DNA from: JBPOJN01 sp052033505
GTDB lineage: Bacteria; UBA10199; JACPAL01; GCA-016699445
NCBI GenBank assembly: GCA_052033505.1
Contig: JBPOJN010000051.1
Location: forward strand, 1 to 47,424
Reading direction: 5' to 3'
Length of the DNA: 47,424 nt
Within the stretch, counting starts at the first letter, position 1. Every line of letters begins with the position of its first letter. A program made the position numbers and the translations under genes. Below the pieces are notes generated by a model. That model was given only the letters and a program-made list of their open reading frames with translations, had not been told where the DNA came from and ran no database searches. Positions 15,977 to 23,586 of this stretch are shown piece by piece.

Positions 15977-17145
15977 GAGGTCAGGGCGTCCTTCAGTCGT
16001 TTGATTTGTTTTGCCGTATGTTGAGACGTGAGTGTCACCCGTAGCCGCGACGTACCTTCGGGGACCGTCGGCGGACGGATGCCTTGCACGAAAAGCCCGG
16101 CGTCGAATAATTTTCCCGAAATCTCCATCGTCTTTTTCGCCGAACCGATACGGACAGAAAAAATCGCCGACTCGCCATCGCTACGGAAACTCTCGATGTT
16201 TTTCCACAATCTCTGCCGGCGCTTCGGTTCCTCTTGAATGATTTTCAAGGCCGCGCGGCCCGCCGCGATCACCGGCGAAGGCAAGGCCGTCGTAAAAATA
16301 AACGACCGGGCTTTATTTAAAAAATAATCTTTCATCACTTTAGTCCCACACACAAAGGCTCCATAAGACCCGAACGCTTTACCCAAGGTTCCCATGGAAA
16401 TCAGGGAGTTAGGTTGGTGCCTGGCACCAAAGCGCGTAGCACCGAGGCGGCCTTCGCCGTTTTTTCCAAAGACCCCGACGGCATGGGCTTCGTCGAGATA
16501 AACCAGGGCGTCGTATTTTTGCGCGAGATCCAGGATCTCGTCCAAAGGACAAAGGTCCCCCTCCATACTGAAGACGGATTCGGTGATGATCAACTTTTTA
16601 CCCCTCATCTTCTCCCCCCTCATCCGGCGCTTTGCGCCACCTTCTCCCCCACTCTGGGAGAGAAGGGTTTCGAGGTGGTTCAAGTCATTGTGCCTATAAA
16701 CTTGCGTCTTCGCCCTCGACAAGCGGCAGCCGTCGATCAAAGACGCATGATTCAGTTCGTCGCTGAAAATCACGTCGCCTTCTTGGGCCAGGGTGGGAAT
16801 GACTCCGATATTCGCATGATAGCCGGAATTAAACAGAAGCGCGGCCTCGCCGCCTTTCCACGCGGCCAATTCCGATTCGAAGGCGTCCATGATTTCGAAA
16901 TTTCCCGAAATCAGCCGCGCCGAACCGCTACCCGAACCGTATTTTTTCAGCGCTGCCATACCGGCCTGAACAAGTCGCGAATCGGCCGCGAGGCCCAAGT
17001 AATCGTTCGAGCAAAAATTCACGACGCGCCGGCCGTCGATCTCTATCTCGGGGCCTTGGGCGGACGCGATTGACCTCAAGCGGCGCTCCAAACCTTGCGC
17101 CTTGATTTTTTCCATCTCATCGTCGATGAAGCCCAAAGAACTCAT
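15973..17145 (-). CDS. bioF: 8-amino-7-oxononanoate synthase with an in-frame repeat-like insertion
   Basis: PLP enzyme condensing pimeloyl thioester with alanine, first committed biotin step. 390 residues from the ATG at 17145 ('MSSLGFIDDEME'). A GTG at 17163 is possible but would overlap bioB. Motifs: 'FCSNDYLGLA' near 44-53, 'FSDELNHASLIDG' near 127-139, 'YLDEAHAVGVFG', and the PLP lysine in 'MGTLGKAFGSYG'. Residues about 163-184 (SQSGGEGGAKRRMRGEKMRG) form an Arg/Lys/Gly-rich insert some 14 residues longer than E. coli BioF at that place, encoded by a repeat-like DNA segment. A second 17-base palindrome lies nearer the 3' end. No Shine-Dalgarno sequence is visible. Confidence 0.94.
   Translation of the reverse strand: MSSLGFIDDEMEKIKAQGLERRLRSIASAQGPEIEIDGRRVVNFCSNDYLGLAADSRLVQAGMAALKKYGSGSGSARLISGNFEIMDAFESELAAWKGGEAALLFNSGYHANIGVIPTLAQEGDVIFSDELNHASLIDGCRLSRAKTQVYRHNDLNHLETLLSQSGGEGGAKRRMRGEKMRGKKLIITESVFSMEGDLCPLDEILDLAQKYDALVYLDEAHAVGVFGKNGEGRLGATRFGARHQPNSLISMGTLGKAFGSYGAFVCGTKVMKDYFLNKARSFIFTTALPSPVIAAGRAALKIIQEEPKRRQRLWKNIESFRSDGESAIFSVRIGSAKKTMEISGKLFDAGLFVQGIRPPTVPEGTSRLRVTLTSQHTAKQIKRLKDALTS
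16414..16430. repeat. 17-base palindrome TTGGTGCC-T-GGCACCAA inside bioF
   Basis: Perfect 8-base arms around one central base, within bioF codons that read 'FGARHQ' in a segment between the EAHAVG and SMGTL motifs, where BioF homologues vary. Palindromes of the GGTGCC.GGCACC type are, to my recollection, common as dispersed copies in environmental bacterial genomes; a related imperfect version (GGGTGCCTGGCCC) occurs at 46984-46996. Confidence 0.55.
16601..16667. repeat. REP-like palindromic element inserted in frame in bioF
   Basis: Two hairpins in tandem: GGCGC-TTT-GCGCC (16626-16638) and CTTCTCCCC-cactct-GGGAGAGAAG (16641-16665), preceded by CCCCTCATC repeats (16601-16609 and 16617-16624). 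Read on the minus strand it is GGGAGAAGGTGGCGC-AAA-GCGCCGGATGAGGG, the layout of widespread proteobacterial intergenic repeats. It keeps the bioF frame open and encodes a basic Gly/Arg insert. The identification as a dispersed element is from recognition of its layout, not from a second copy in this window. Confidence 0.65.
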
Positions 17146-17156
17146 AGGAGCGGTAC

Positions 17157-18104
17157 ATGTCACAACGTCACGACTGGACGGTAGAGGAAATTAGCGCCGT
17201 TTATAATCAGCCTTTTTTGGACCTTTTGTACGAGGCTCAGACCGTTCATCGCCAAAATTTCCGCGCGGGCGAGGTCCAGAAGTCGACTTTGCTATCGATC
17301 AAGACCGGCGCCTGTCCCGAAGACTGCGCCTATTGCCCCCAGTCCGCCCGCTACAAGACCGGCCTCGAACGCGAAGCCTTGATGACCGTCGAAGACGTAC
17401 TTTCGAAAGCTCAAGAGGCCAAGGGCCAAGGTTCTTCGCGTTTCTGCATGGGTGCCGCATGGCGCGATGTCAAAGACGGACCGGAATTCGAACGCGTGCT
17501 CGACATGGTGCGCGGCGTTTCGAGTCTAGGTTTGGAAGTCTGCTGCACATTGGGCATGTTGAACGAAACGCAGGCGCGAAAGCTTAAAAGTGCGGGGCTG
17601 TCCTACTACAATCACAATCTCGACACCTCCCCCGAGTATTATGAAGAAATCATCACGACCCGCACCTACCAAGATCGCTTAGACACGCTGGAAAATGTCC
17701 GCCGATCCGGCTTGAACGTCTGCTGCGGGGGCATCGTGGGATTGGGTGAATCCAAAGAAGACCGCATTCGATTCCTGCAAGTCTTGGCCAATCAAGACCC
17801 TCAGCCCGAAAGCGTTCCCATCAATAAACTCGTTCCCGTCGAAGGAACCCCTCTCGCTCACCAAGATCAGGAAATAGATACCATTGAGTGGATCCGGACG
17901 ATCGCGACCGCGCGTATTTTGATGCCAAAATCTTTCGTGCGGTTAAGCGCCGGCCGCACGGGGCTTTCCGAGGAAGCTCAAGCCCTAGCCTTTTCCGCGG
18001 GAGCTAATTCAATTTTCGCGGGTGACAAACTCCTCACAACCCCGAATCCCGAGTGGAATTCCGATCAAAAACTCTTCGAAAAGCTGGGATTGCAAGCCGT
18101 CTAA
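17157..18104 (+). CDS. bioB: Biotin synthase (radical SAM)
   Basis: Inserts sulphur into dethiobiotin. 315 residues, normal length. Radical-SAM cluster cysteines C53, C57 and C60 in 'TGACPEDCAYCPQSARY'. 'SRFCMGAAWR', 'YYNHNLDTSPEYY', 'CCGGIVGLGES' and 'LSAGRTGLSEEAQ' are BioB signatures, the last supplying the arginine ligand of the 2Fe-2S cluster. The ATG follows AGGAG by six bases. It starts only 11 bases from the bioF ATG on the other strand, so its promoter must lie inside bioF. Downstream are weak hairpins and an AT-rich stretch. Confidence 0.98.
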   Translation: MSQRHDWTVEEISAVYNQPFLDLLYEAQTVHRQNFRAGEVQKSTLLSIKTGACPEDCAYCPQSARYKTGLEREALMTVEDVLSKAQEAKGQGSSRFCMGAAWRDVKDGPEFERVLDMVRGVSSLGLEVCCTLGMLNETQARKLKSAGLSYYNHNLDTSPEYYEEIITTRTYQDRLDTLENVRRSGLNVCCGGIVGLGESKEDRIRFLQVLANQDPQPESVPINKLVPVEGTPLAHQDQEIDTIEWIRTIATARILMPKSFVRLSAGRTGLSEEAQALAFSAGANSIFAGDKLLTTPNPEWNSDQKLFEKLGLQAV

Positions 18105-18258
18105 AGACCCCAGAAACTACGTTTTCGGGGCGTCAGCTCCCCAGGAACCCTTTTCGCCTTGAAAAAAACCCTTTCGGGCCCTAACCTTTATTTTTATAAA
18201 AATATAATAATTTCATATACTTATAATTATTTATCTTTCCTGACCTTATCCCCTTTTA

Positions 18259-18274
18259 TGGCATCCTATTTGCT
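18259..18274 (+). promoter_or_regulatory. Predicted sigma-54 promoter (-24/-12) of the 18290 gene
   Basis: TGGCATCCTATTTGCT matches TGGCACRNNNNTTGCW except at positions 6 and 7, with the required 10 bases between GG and GC. Transcription would start near 18285, five bases before the ATG. A very AT-rich stretch (about 18185-18245, including TTTTTATAAAAA) lies just upstream, as is common where IHF or an activator bends DNA. No activator gene is in the window. Confidence 0.6.
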
Positions 18275-18289
18275 CTCTTACCTCTTGCC

Positions 18290-18661
18290 ATGGCTCAAAA
18301 TACGATCCGACAATCGAACCATCCCATCAATATGCAAACCCAGGTGGCGAATGCCGCAAAACCCGGCTTTTTTGGCCGCGTTAAAAAAGCCTTAGGCGAG
18401 GCCTTCAGCTCCGACACGACACCGGCCAAACAACAGAACGTCGGCCAAGACCGCTACGTGAGCGGCACTCCGATCCGGGTCGCCGCGGAAAGACATTTGG
18501 GCCGCGTGACCGCCGGACGGCCCACCATGACAGCCAAAACCCCCTCGGTTTTCTCCGACGACCAACTCGTGGCCTACTTAAATCACATCCGCCAGACCGG
18601 CGATCCGGCCACGACCAATGCTGTCGCCGCACCCGCCGCCGCCGCAAAACGCATCTCTTAA
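18290..18661 (+). CDS. Orphan small protein, function unknown
   Basis: 123 residues, no signal peptide or membrane segment. N-terminus polar ('MAQNTIRQSNHPINMQ'), then a short amphipathic stretch 'KPGFFGRVKKALGEAF', a basic middle part 'RVAAERHLGRVTAGRP', and an Ala-rich tail 'NAVAAPAAAAKRIS'. No family recognised. Codon use resembles the neighbours. No Shine-Dalgarno sequence before the ATG, but a near-consensus sigma-54 promoter is placed correctly, which is the main reason to believe the gene. It lies alone between bioB and rpmE. An overlapping AT-rich frame from 18159 is rejected. Confidence 0.65.
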   Translation: MAQNTIRQSNHPINMQTQVANAAKPGFFGRVKKALGEAFSSDTTPAKQQNVGQDRYVSGTPIRVAAERHLGRVTAGRPTMTAKTPSVFSDDQLVAYLNHIRQTGDPATTNAVAAPAAAAKRIS

Positions 18662-18668
18662 TTTTACC

Positions 18669-18699
18669 TTGCGTTCTTTCATCCGCCTCTGCTAGTCAC
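18669..18699 (+). promoter_or_regulatory. Possible promoter of rpmE giving a near-leaderless mRNA
   Basis: TTGCGT (18669-18674), a rather long 19-base spacer, then TAGTCA (18694-18699) preceded by TGC, an extended -10 feature. The start of transcription would be near 18706, four bases before the rpmE ATG; no Shine-Dalgarno sequence is present. Confidence 0.35.
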
Positions 18700-18709
18700 C
18701 CGCGCTCTT

Positions 18710-18913
18710 ATGAAGGAAAAAATACATCCTAAGCTTCATCGCATCAAAGTCGCCTGCGCCTGCGGACACGTCGTCGAGACGCTTTCCACCGTGCCGGACC
18801 TCTCGATCACCATCTGTTCGCATTGCCATCCTTTCTACACCGGCAAGCAGAAACTGGTCGATACGGCCGGACGCGTCGAGAGATTCCAGAAACGCTACGG
18901 CAAAAAGTCGTAA
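18710..18913 (+). CDS. rpmE: 50S ribosomal protein L31, zinc-binding type
   Basis: 67 residues, full length. Begins 'MKEKIHPKLHRIKVACACGHV' and contains the zinc-ribbon cysteines ('CACG' and 'CSHCHPFYTGKQK'), so it is the C+ (zinc-containing) form. 'CHPFYTGKQK' is the family signature. It precedes prfA and prmC, a common arrangement. No Shine-Dalgarno sequence before the ATG. Confidence 0.98.
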   Translation: MKEKIHPKLHRIKVACACGHVVETLSTVPDLSITICSHCHPFYTGKQKLVDTAGRVERFQKRYGKKS

Positions 18914-18961
18914 CTTTCTAAGCGGCCCATTCGCCTTATCCGGCGGGTTCCACCGGTTCCT

Positions 18962-20038
18962 ATGTTCTCAAAACTAGACGACCTGGAGAGGAAGTTCGAA
19001 GACCTAAGCCAGCGCATCACCGATCCGTCCGTTATCCAGAATAACGCCCTTTACCAGAAGCTCACCCGGGAGCGCGCGTCCCTCATCGCTTTGGTCGAGA
19101 CTTATGGCCAGTATAAGAAAACCGTCCAGGAATTCGAAGACAACAAACAGCTGCTAAACGAATCCGACGAAGAAATCCGCAAGATGGCGAAGGAAGAACT
19201 CACGCGCCTCGAACCCGAAAAAGAAAAACTCGAACAAGAACTCAAGATCCTGCTCCTGCCCAAAGACCCGAACGACGAAAAAAACATCTTTCTCGAAATC
19301 CGCGCGGGCACCGGCGGCGACGAAGCGGCCTTGTTCGTGGCCGACCTCTTCCGCATGTACACGCGCTACGCGGAAACCAAGGGCTGGCGCGTCGAATTGA
19401 TGGATACCAATCCTTCGGACCTGGGCGGATTCAAGGAAGTCATCGCGCAGATCTCGGGCAACAGCGTCTACAGCAACCTCAAGTACGAAGCCGGCACGCA
19501 CCGAGTGCAGCGCGTGCCCAAGACCGAACAGCAAGGCCGGATCCACACGTCCGCCGTCACCGTGGCTGTCATGCCGGAAGCCGAGGACGTCGACGTGCAG
19601 ATCAACGAAAGCGACATCCAAACCGACGTCTTTCGCGCCTCGGGTCCCGGCGGACAGGGCGTCAACACGACCGATTCCGCCGTTCGCCTGACCCACAAGC
19701 CCACGGGCGTCGTCGTCGTCTGCCGTGACGAACGCAGCCAGATCAAAAACAAAGCAAAAGCGATGAAGATTTTGAAGAGCCGCATCCTCGAAGCCGAGCA
19801 GGCCAAACAAGACGCGGAGCTCCGCGCCACGCGCAAAGCCATGGTCGGCACCGGCGACCGCAGCGAAAAAATCCGCACGTACAACTTCCCGCAGAATCGA
19901 GTCACCGATCACCGTATCGGCCTCACGCTTCACCAGCTCGACCAGGCCATGGACGGCAAGATCGAGGAAATCATCTCATCTTTACGGACCCATTACCAAG
20001 CCGAAGCCCTGAAGGCGTCGGCGGATTCGATCGATTAA
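18962..20038 (+). CDS. prfA: Peptide chain release factor 1
   Basis: Terminates translation at UAA and UAG. 358 residues. 'IRAGTGGDEAALFVADL' in domain 1/2, the PxT stop-codon motif as 'PKT' within 'RVPKTEQQGRIHTSA' (type-1 context), and the GGQ motif in 'ASGPGGQGVNTTDSAVR'. The GGQ glutamine is the substrate of PrmC, encoded four bases downstream. No clear Shine-Dalgarno sequence; the ATG gives the usual N-terminus 'MFSKLDDLERKFEDL'. Confidence 0.98.
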   Translation: MFSKLDDLERKFEDLSQRITDPSVIQNNALYQKLTRERASLIALVETYGQYKKTVQEFEDNKQLLNESDEEIRKMAKEELTRLEPEKEKLEQELKILLLPKDPNDEKNIFLEIRAGTGGDEAALFVADLFRMYTRYAETKGWRVELMDTNPSDLGGFKEVIAQISGNSVYSNLKYEAGTHRVQRVPKTEQQGRIHTSAVTVAVMPEAEDVDVQINESDIQTDVFRASGPGGQGVNTTDSAVRLTHKPTGVVVVCRDERSQIKNKAKAMKILKSRILEAEQAKQDAELRATRKAMVGTGDRSEKIRTYNFPQNRVTDHRIGLTLHQLDQAMDGKIEEIISSLRTHYQAEALKASADSID

Positions 20039-20042
20039 GCCC

Positions 20043-20888
20043 GTGACCCAACCCTGGAACACGCTGAAGCTCATCCGTTGGACGACCGAATATTTCGAAA
20101 AAAAAGAAATCCCTAATCCCAGGCTCGACGCGGAGCTCCTGCTCTCCCACGTCCTCGACTGGAAGCGCATCGATCTCTACGTCAAACATGAGACGACAAT
20201 CTCTCAGAAAAACTTGGACGCCTTTCGCGCCTTCGTCGAACGCCGCGCCAAACGTGAGCCTTTGCAATACATTCTCGGAGGAACGGAATTTTGGGGACTG
20301 AAGCTTAAAGTCACACCGGACGTCTTGATCCCGCGGCCGGAAACGGAAACCTTGGTCGAAGAGGCGTTGAAAGTGGCACAAGGCGTCGAATCCCCTCAAA
20401 TCCTGGACATAGGCACGGGCTCGGGTGCCATCGCGATCACTCTCGCGAAAAATCTACCCACCGCAAAAATGATCGCCACTGACATTTCCCCCGAAGCCCT
20501 TGACGTGGCGCGCGAAAACGCCGCGGCCCATGGCGTTTCCGATCGCATCGAATTCATCTTAAGCGACATCGCTCCGTGGAAGACGTTCGAAGCTCAAGCG
20601 AAAACGTTCGACCTGATCGTTTCCAATCCGCCGTACATTGCGGTTCAAGACATCGAAGCGCTTCAACCCGAAGTGAGTCTCCACGAACCCCGCTTAGCCC
20701 TCGACGGAGGGAAAGCCGGATTTGAATTACCCGAAAAAATCCTAAAAGAAGCCGGCCCCTTCCTGAAACCCGGCGGCGTTCTGTTGATGGAGATCGGCGA
20801 AGGCCAGGCGGAAACGCTGCGCCCTCTCATCACGGAGGCCCGCCGTGATTTACAGGGCGTCGAACGCTTCGTGGTGCTAAAAAAATAG
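20043..20888 (+). CDS. prmC: Release factor glutamine N5-methyltransferase
   Basis: SAM-dependent enzyme methylating the GGQ glutamine of release factors. 281 residues starting at GTG four bases after the prfA stop. N-terminal helical domain with 'PRLDAELLLSHVL'; 'PDVLIPRPETETLVE' ; SAM-binding 'LDIGTGSGAIAITLAK'; catalytic NPPY in 'IVSNPPYIA'; 'LLMEIGEGQ' near the end. All hallmarks are intact, and the coupling to prfA fits its function. Confidence 0.97.
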   Translation: MTQPWNTLKLIRWTTEYFEKKEIPNPRLDAELLLSHVLDWKRIDLYVKHETTISQKNLDAFRAFVERRAKREPLQYILGGTEFWGLKLKVTPDVLIPRPETETLVEEALKVAQGVESPQILDIGTGSGAIAITLAKNLPTAKMIATDISPEALDVARENAAAHGVSDRIEFILSDIAPWKTFEAQAKTFDLIVSNPPYIAVQDIEALQPEVSLHEPRLALDGGKAGFELPEKILKEAGPFLKPGGVLLMEIGEGQAETLRPLITEARRDLQGVERFVVLKK

Positions 20889-20938
20889 TTTGGGAATTGC
20901 GTTTAGGCTTTTTCTTATTTAGGAACCCCTTCTTTCTT

Positions 20939-22210
20939 ATGCAAAAAATTGTTATCGAAGGCGGGCGTCCGCTGAAAGGTTCCGTTAAAGTCAGTGGCGC
21001 CAAGAATTCCGCCCTGCCCATTCTTTTTGCGGGCCTTTTGGGCGAGAAGACGAGCTATTTGCGCAACATCCCGAATCTGCGCGACATCCAGACCACGCTC
21101 AAACTCATGGACGAGATGGGGGCCAAAACCAAGTCTCCCGTGAAATCCTCCGGCGCATACGAAATCCAGGCGAGCGGACTGAAGCATTTCGAGGCGCCTT
21201 ACGACCTGGTCAAGACCATGCGCGCGTCGATCTTGGTGATGGGACCGCTTCTCGCACGCTATCAGCAGGCGAAAGTCTCGCTGCCCGGCGGTTGCGCCAT
21301 CGGCGCGCGGCCCATCAATCTCCATTTGAAAGCCTTCGAACAGATGGGCGCGAAGATCACGCTCGAAGGCGGCTACGTGCATGCGGAAGCCAAGCGTTTG
21401 CACGGCGCGAAGATCCACTTCGACACGGTGACCGTCACGGGCACGGAAAACGTACTGATGGCCGCATGCCTCGCCAAGGGGGAAACCGTCCTCGAAAACG
21501 CCGCGCGCGAACCCGAAATCTTGGATCTCGCGGAAATGCTGATCAAAATGGGCGCGAAGATCGAAGGCGCCGGCACGGAAACGATCCGTATCCAGGGCGT
21601 CGATTCTTTGTCCGGTTGCGACCACGCGATCATCCCGGACCGCATTGAAGCGGGCACGTTCATGATCGCCGCGGCGATGACCGGCGGCGATATCACGGTC
21701 CAAGGGGTCGATCCCGTCGCGATGGAAGCCTTATGCGCAAAACTTCTAGAAACAGGAGCGCGGCTGGAAGTGAAAGGCCATGACATCCGTGTGCAAGCGC
21801 CGGCGAAATCGATCCAATCCGTCGACGTCACGACGGCGCCCTACCCGGGATTCGCAACCGACTTCCAGGCGCAATTCATGGCTCTCATGACGATCGCGAA
21901 CGGCACCAGCGTCGTGACCGAAACGATCTTCGAAAACCGCTTCATGCACGCGTTGGAATTGGTCCGCATGGGCGCCGACATTAAAATCGAAGGCAAAATC
22001 GCAGTCGTCAAAGGCGTCAAAAAACTCTCAGGAGCTCCCGTGATGGCCTCCGACCTGCGTGCCTCTGCGGCTCTCCTGCTCGCCGGCCTCGCGGCCGAAG
22101 GCTTGACCGAAATCCACCGCATCTATCACATCGACCGTGGCTACGAAGGCATCGAGAAGAAATTCCGCAAACTCGGCGCCCGCATCAAACGTGCCCAAGT
22201 GAAGTTTTAA
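20939..22210 (+). CDS. murA: UDP-N-acetylglucosamine 1-carboxyvinyltransferase
   Basis: First committed step of peptidoglycan synthesis: transfers enolpyruvate from PEP to UDP-GlcNAc. 423 residues from the ATG at 20939 ('MQKIVIEGGRPLKGSVKVSG'); a TTG at 20897 opens the frame earlier but adds a non-family tail. 'GAKNSALPILFAGLL' near the start, and the catalytic cysteine in 'LPGGCAIGARPINLH', the site fosfomycin attacks; Cys rather than Asp is present. Follows prmC by 50 bases. Confidence 0.98.
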   Translation: MQKIVIEGGRPLKGSVKVSGAKNSALPILFAGLLGEKTSYLRNIPNLRDIQTTLKLMDEMGAKTKSPVKSSGAYEIQASGLKHFEAPYDLVKTMRASILVMGPLLARYQQAKVSLPGGCAIGARPINLHLKAFEQMGAKITLEGGYVHAEAKRLHGAKIHFDTVTVTGTENVLMAACLAKGETVLENAAREPEILDLAEMLIKMGAKIEGAGTETIRIQGVDSLSGCDHAIIPDRIEAGTFMIAAAMTGGDITVQGVDPVAMEALCAKLLETGARLEVKGHDIRVQAPAKSIQSVDVTTAPYPGFATDFQAQFMALMTIANGTSVVTETIFENRFMHALELVRMGADIKIEGKIAVVKGVKKLSGAPVMASDLRASAALLLAGLAAEGLTEIHRIYHIDRGYEGIEKKFRKLGARIKRAQVKF

Positions 22211-22216
22211 GTTAAA

Positions 22217-22256
22217 TTTTCAACCCGTCTCCGGCCGACCAATCAGTGGTTGAAAA
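22217..22256. repeat. Inverted repeat between murA and hisD
   Basis: TTTTCAACC (22217-22225) and GGTTGAAAA (22248-22256) are perfect 9-base arms around a 22-base loop. On either strand the expected trailing T-run is missing, so it is not a standard terminator. It could be an operator for hisD or a weak attenuating hairpin for murA. Confidence 0.4.
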
Positions 22257-22284
22257 AAAGCGCCCCCTCGACTAGCGGTCGGCC

Positions 22285-23586
22285 ATGCCGCTTTCCTCAC
22301 TTCGCACATCCGACGCTGGTTTTGCCTCCGATTGGTCTTCGTTTTTGGACCACGCTTCCGAAACCGATCCCGCTGTCGAAGCCACCGTCCGCTCCGTGAT
22401 CGCCGACGTACGCTCACGTGGCGACGAGGCCCTGAAACATTACACCAAAAAATTCGACGGCCACCGTCCGGACGCCCTCGAAGTCTCGAAACGGGAATGG
22501 GATCAGGCCCTGAAAGATTTTCCTGCCGACGCTTTCAAGACCTTGCAGATCGCGGCCCGGAGAATCGAAGCCTTTCATAAGCTCCAGAAGAAAAAAATCG
22601 CGGCGTCTTGGCATGTCCGCAAAGAAGACGTTCTCTTGGGCGAGCAGATCCGCCCCCTGGACCGCGTTGGCATTTATGTGCCCGGCGGCCTGGCGGCCTA
22701 TCCGTCGACGGTGCTGATGAACGCCATTCCCTCCAAAGCCGCGGGAGTGAAAGAAATCGTCATGGTCTCGCCCTGGCGCGACGGAAAATCGAACACCGCC
22801 ACCCTCGTCGCCGCGAAGCTCGCGGGCGTCACGCGCGTTTTCAAAATCGGCGGCGCGCAAGCCGTCGCGGCGCTGGCCTACGGCACCGAAACGGTCCCGG
22901 CCGTCGACAAGATCGTCGGCCCCGGCAACGCCTATGTCGCAGCCGCCAAACGCCTGGTCTTCGGCAAGGTCGGCATTGACATGATCGCAGGCCCGACCGA
23001 AATCGCCGTGATCGCGGACGAGCGCGCTTCCCCCGCGAGCGTGGCCGCCGACCTCCTCAGCCAAGCCGAACACGACCCGCGCGCGGTTTCGATCCTACTG
23101 ACGCACTCCGAAAAACTCATCGCCGCCGTGCAGGACGCGATCGCCGCGCAATTGGCCGCATCCGACCGGCGGGAGATCTTGGAACAATCGATTCAAAATC
23201 GCGGTTTGATCGTAAGAACGCGAAGCGTGAACGAATCCATCGAACTCTCGAATCGCTTCGCGCCGGAGCATCTCTCCGTGCAGGTTAAAAACGCGCGGAG
23301 TCTTCTCCCTAAAATCCGCCACGCGGGCGCCATTTTCCTAGGTCCGCTCTCGCCGGTCGCTTTCGGCGATTACCTAGCCGGCCCGAATCATGTTTTGCCG
23401 ACATCGGGAACGGCGCGGTTTTCGTCGCCCTTGGGAGTCTCAGATTTCCTGAAACGTTCGAGCGTGATCGAAGTCGGTCAAAAGGCCTTTGAGAAACTGG
23501 GCCCGACTGTGATAAAACTGTCGGCGCTCGAGGGCCTGACCGCCCACGGCGCCTCCGTCACCGTCCGGCAAAAGAGAAAATTATGA
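22285..23586 (+). CDS. hisD: Histidinol dehydrogenase
   Basis: NAD-dependent zinc enzyme for the last two histidine steps. 433 residues. 'IRPLDRVGIYVPGGLAAYPSTVLM', 'KIGGAQAVAALAYGTE', 'KIVGPGNAYVAAAKR', 'GPTEIAVIADE' and 'LLSQAEHDPRA' are family blocks holding metal and NAD ligands. 'APEHLSVQV' carries the catalytic Glu-His pair. It heads hisD-hisB-hisH, which overlap by four bases each; no Shine-Dalgarno sequence is obvious. Confidence 0.98.
   Translation: MPLSSLRTSDAGFASDWSSFLDHASETDPAVEATVRSVIADVRSRGDEALKHYTKKFDGHRPDALEVSKREWDQALKDFPADAFKTLQIAARRIEAFHKLQKKKIAASWHVRKEDVLLGEQIRPLDRVGIYVPGGLAAYPSTVLMNAIPSKAAGVKEIVMVSPWRDGKSNTATLVAAKLAGVTRVFKIGGAQAVAALAYGTETVPAVDKIVGPGNAYVAAAKRLVFGKVGIDMIAGPTEIAVIADERASPASVAADLLSQAEHDPRAVSILLTHSEKLIAAVQDAIAAQLAASDRREILEQSIQNRGLIVRTRSVNESIELSNRFAPEHLSVQVKNARSLLPKIRHAGAIFLGPLSPVAFGDYLAGPNHVLPTSGTARFSSPLGVSDFLKRSSVIEVGQKAFEKLGPTVIKLSALEGLTAHGASVTVRQKRKL

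Noticed and set aside
16601..16667. Reading the bioF insert as a frameshift or pseudogene signal
   Set aside because: The frame stays open and all BioF motifs on both sides are intact, so the gene is probably functional.
18159..18395. 78-codon frame starting in the AT-rich block after bioB
   Set aside because: Its first half is AT-rich non-coding sequence, and it runs out of frame through the better supported 18290 gene and its sigma-54 promoter.
19154..19933. 259-codon open frame antisense to prfA
   Set aside because: Shadow of the prfA codon pattern; Phe/Asp/Val-rich, with no start signal or family resemblance.
20915..21703. Long antisense frame in murA
   Set aside because: Mirror of murA coding bias without a start signal. 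The same holds for the 249-codon frame antisense to ilvC (37567-38316).
22217..22256. Inverted repeat after murA as a rho-independent terminator
   Set aside because: The bases after the second arm on the plus strand are A, not T; kept only as an inverted repeat.
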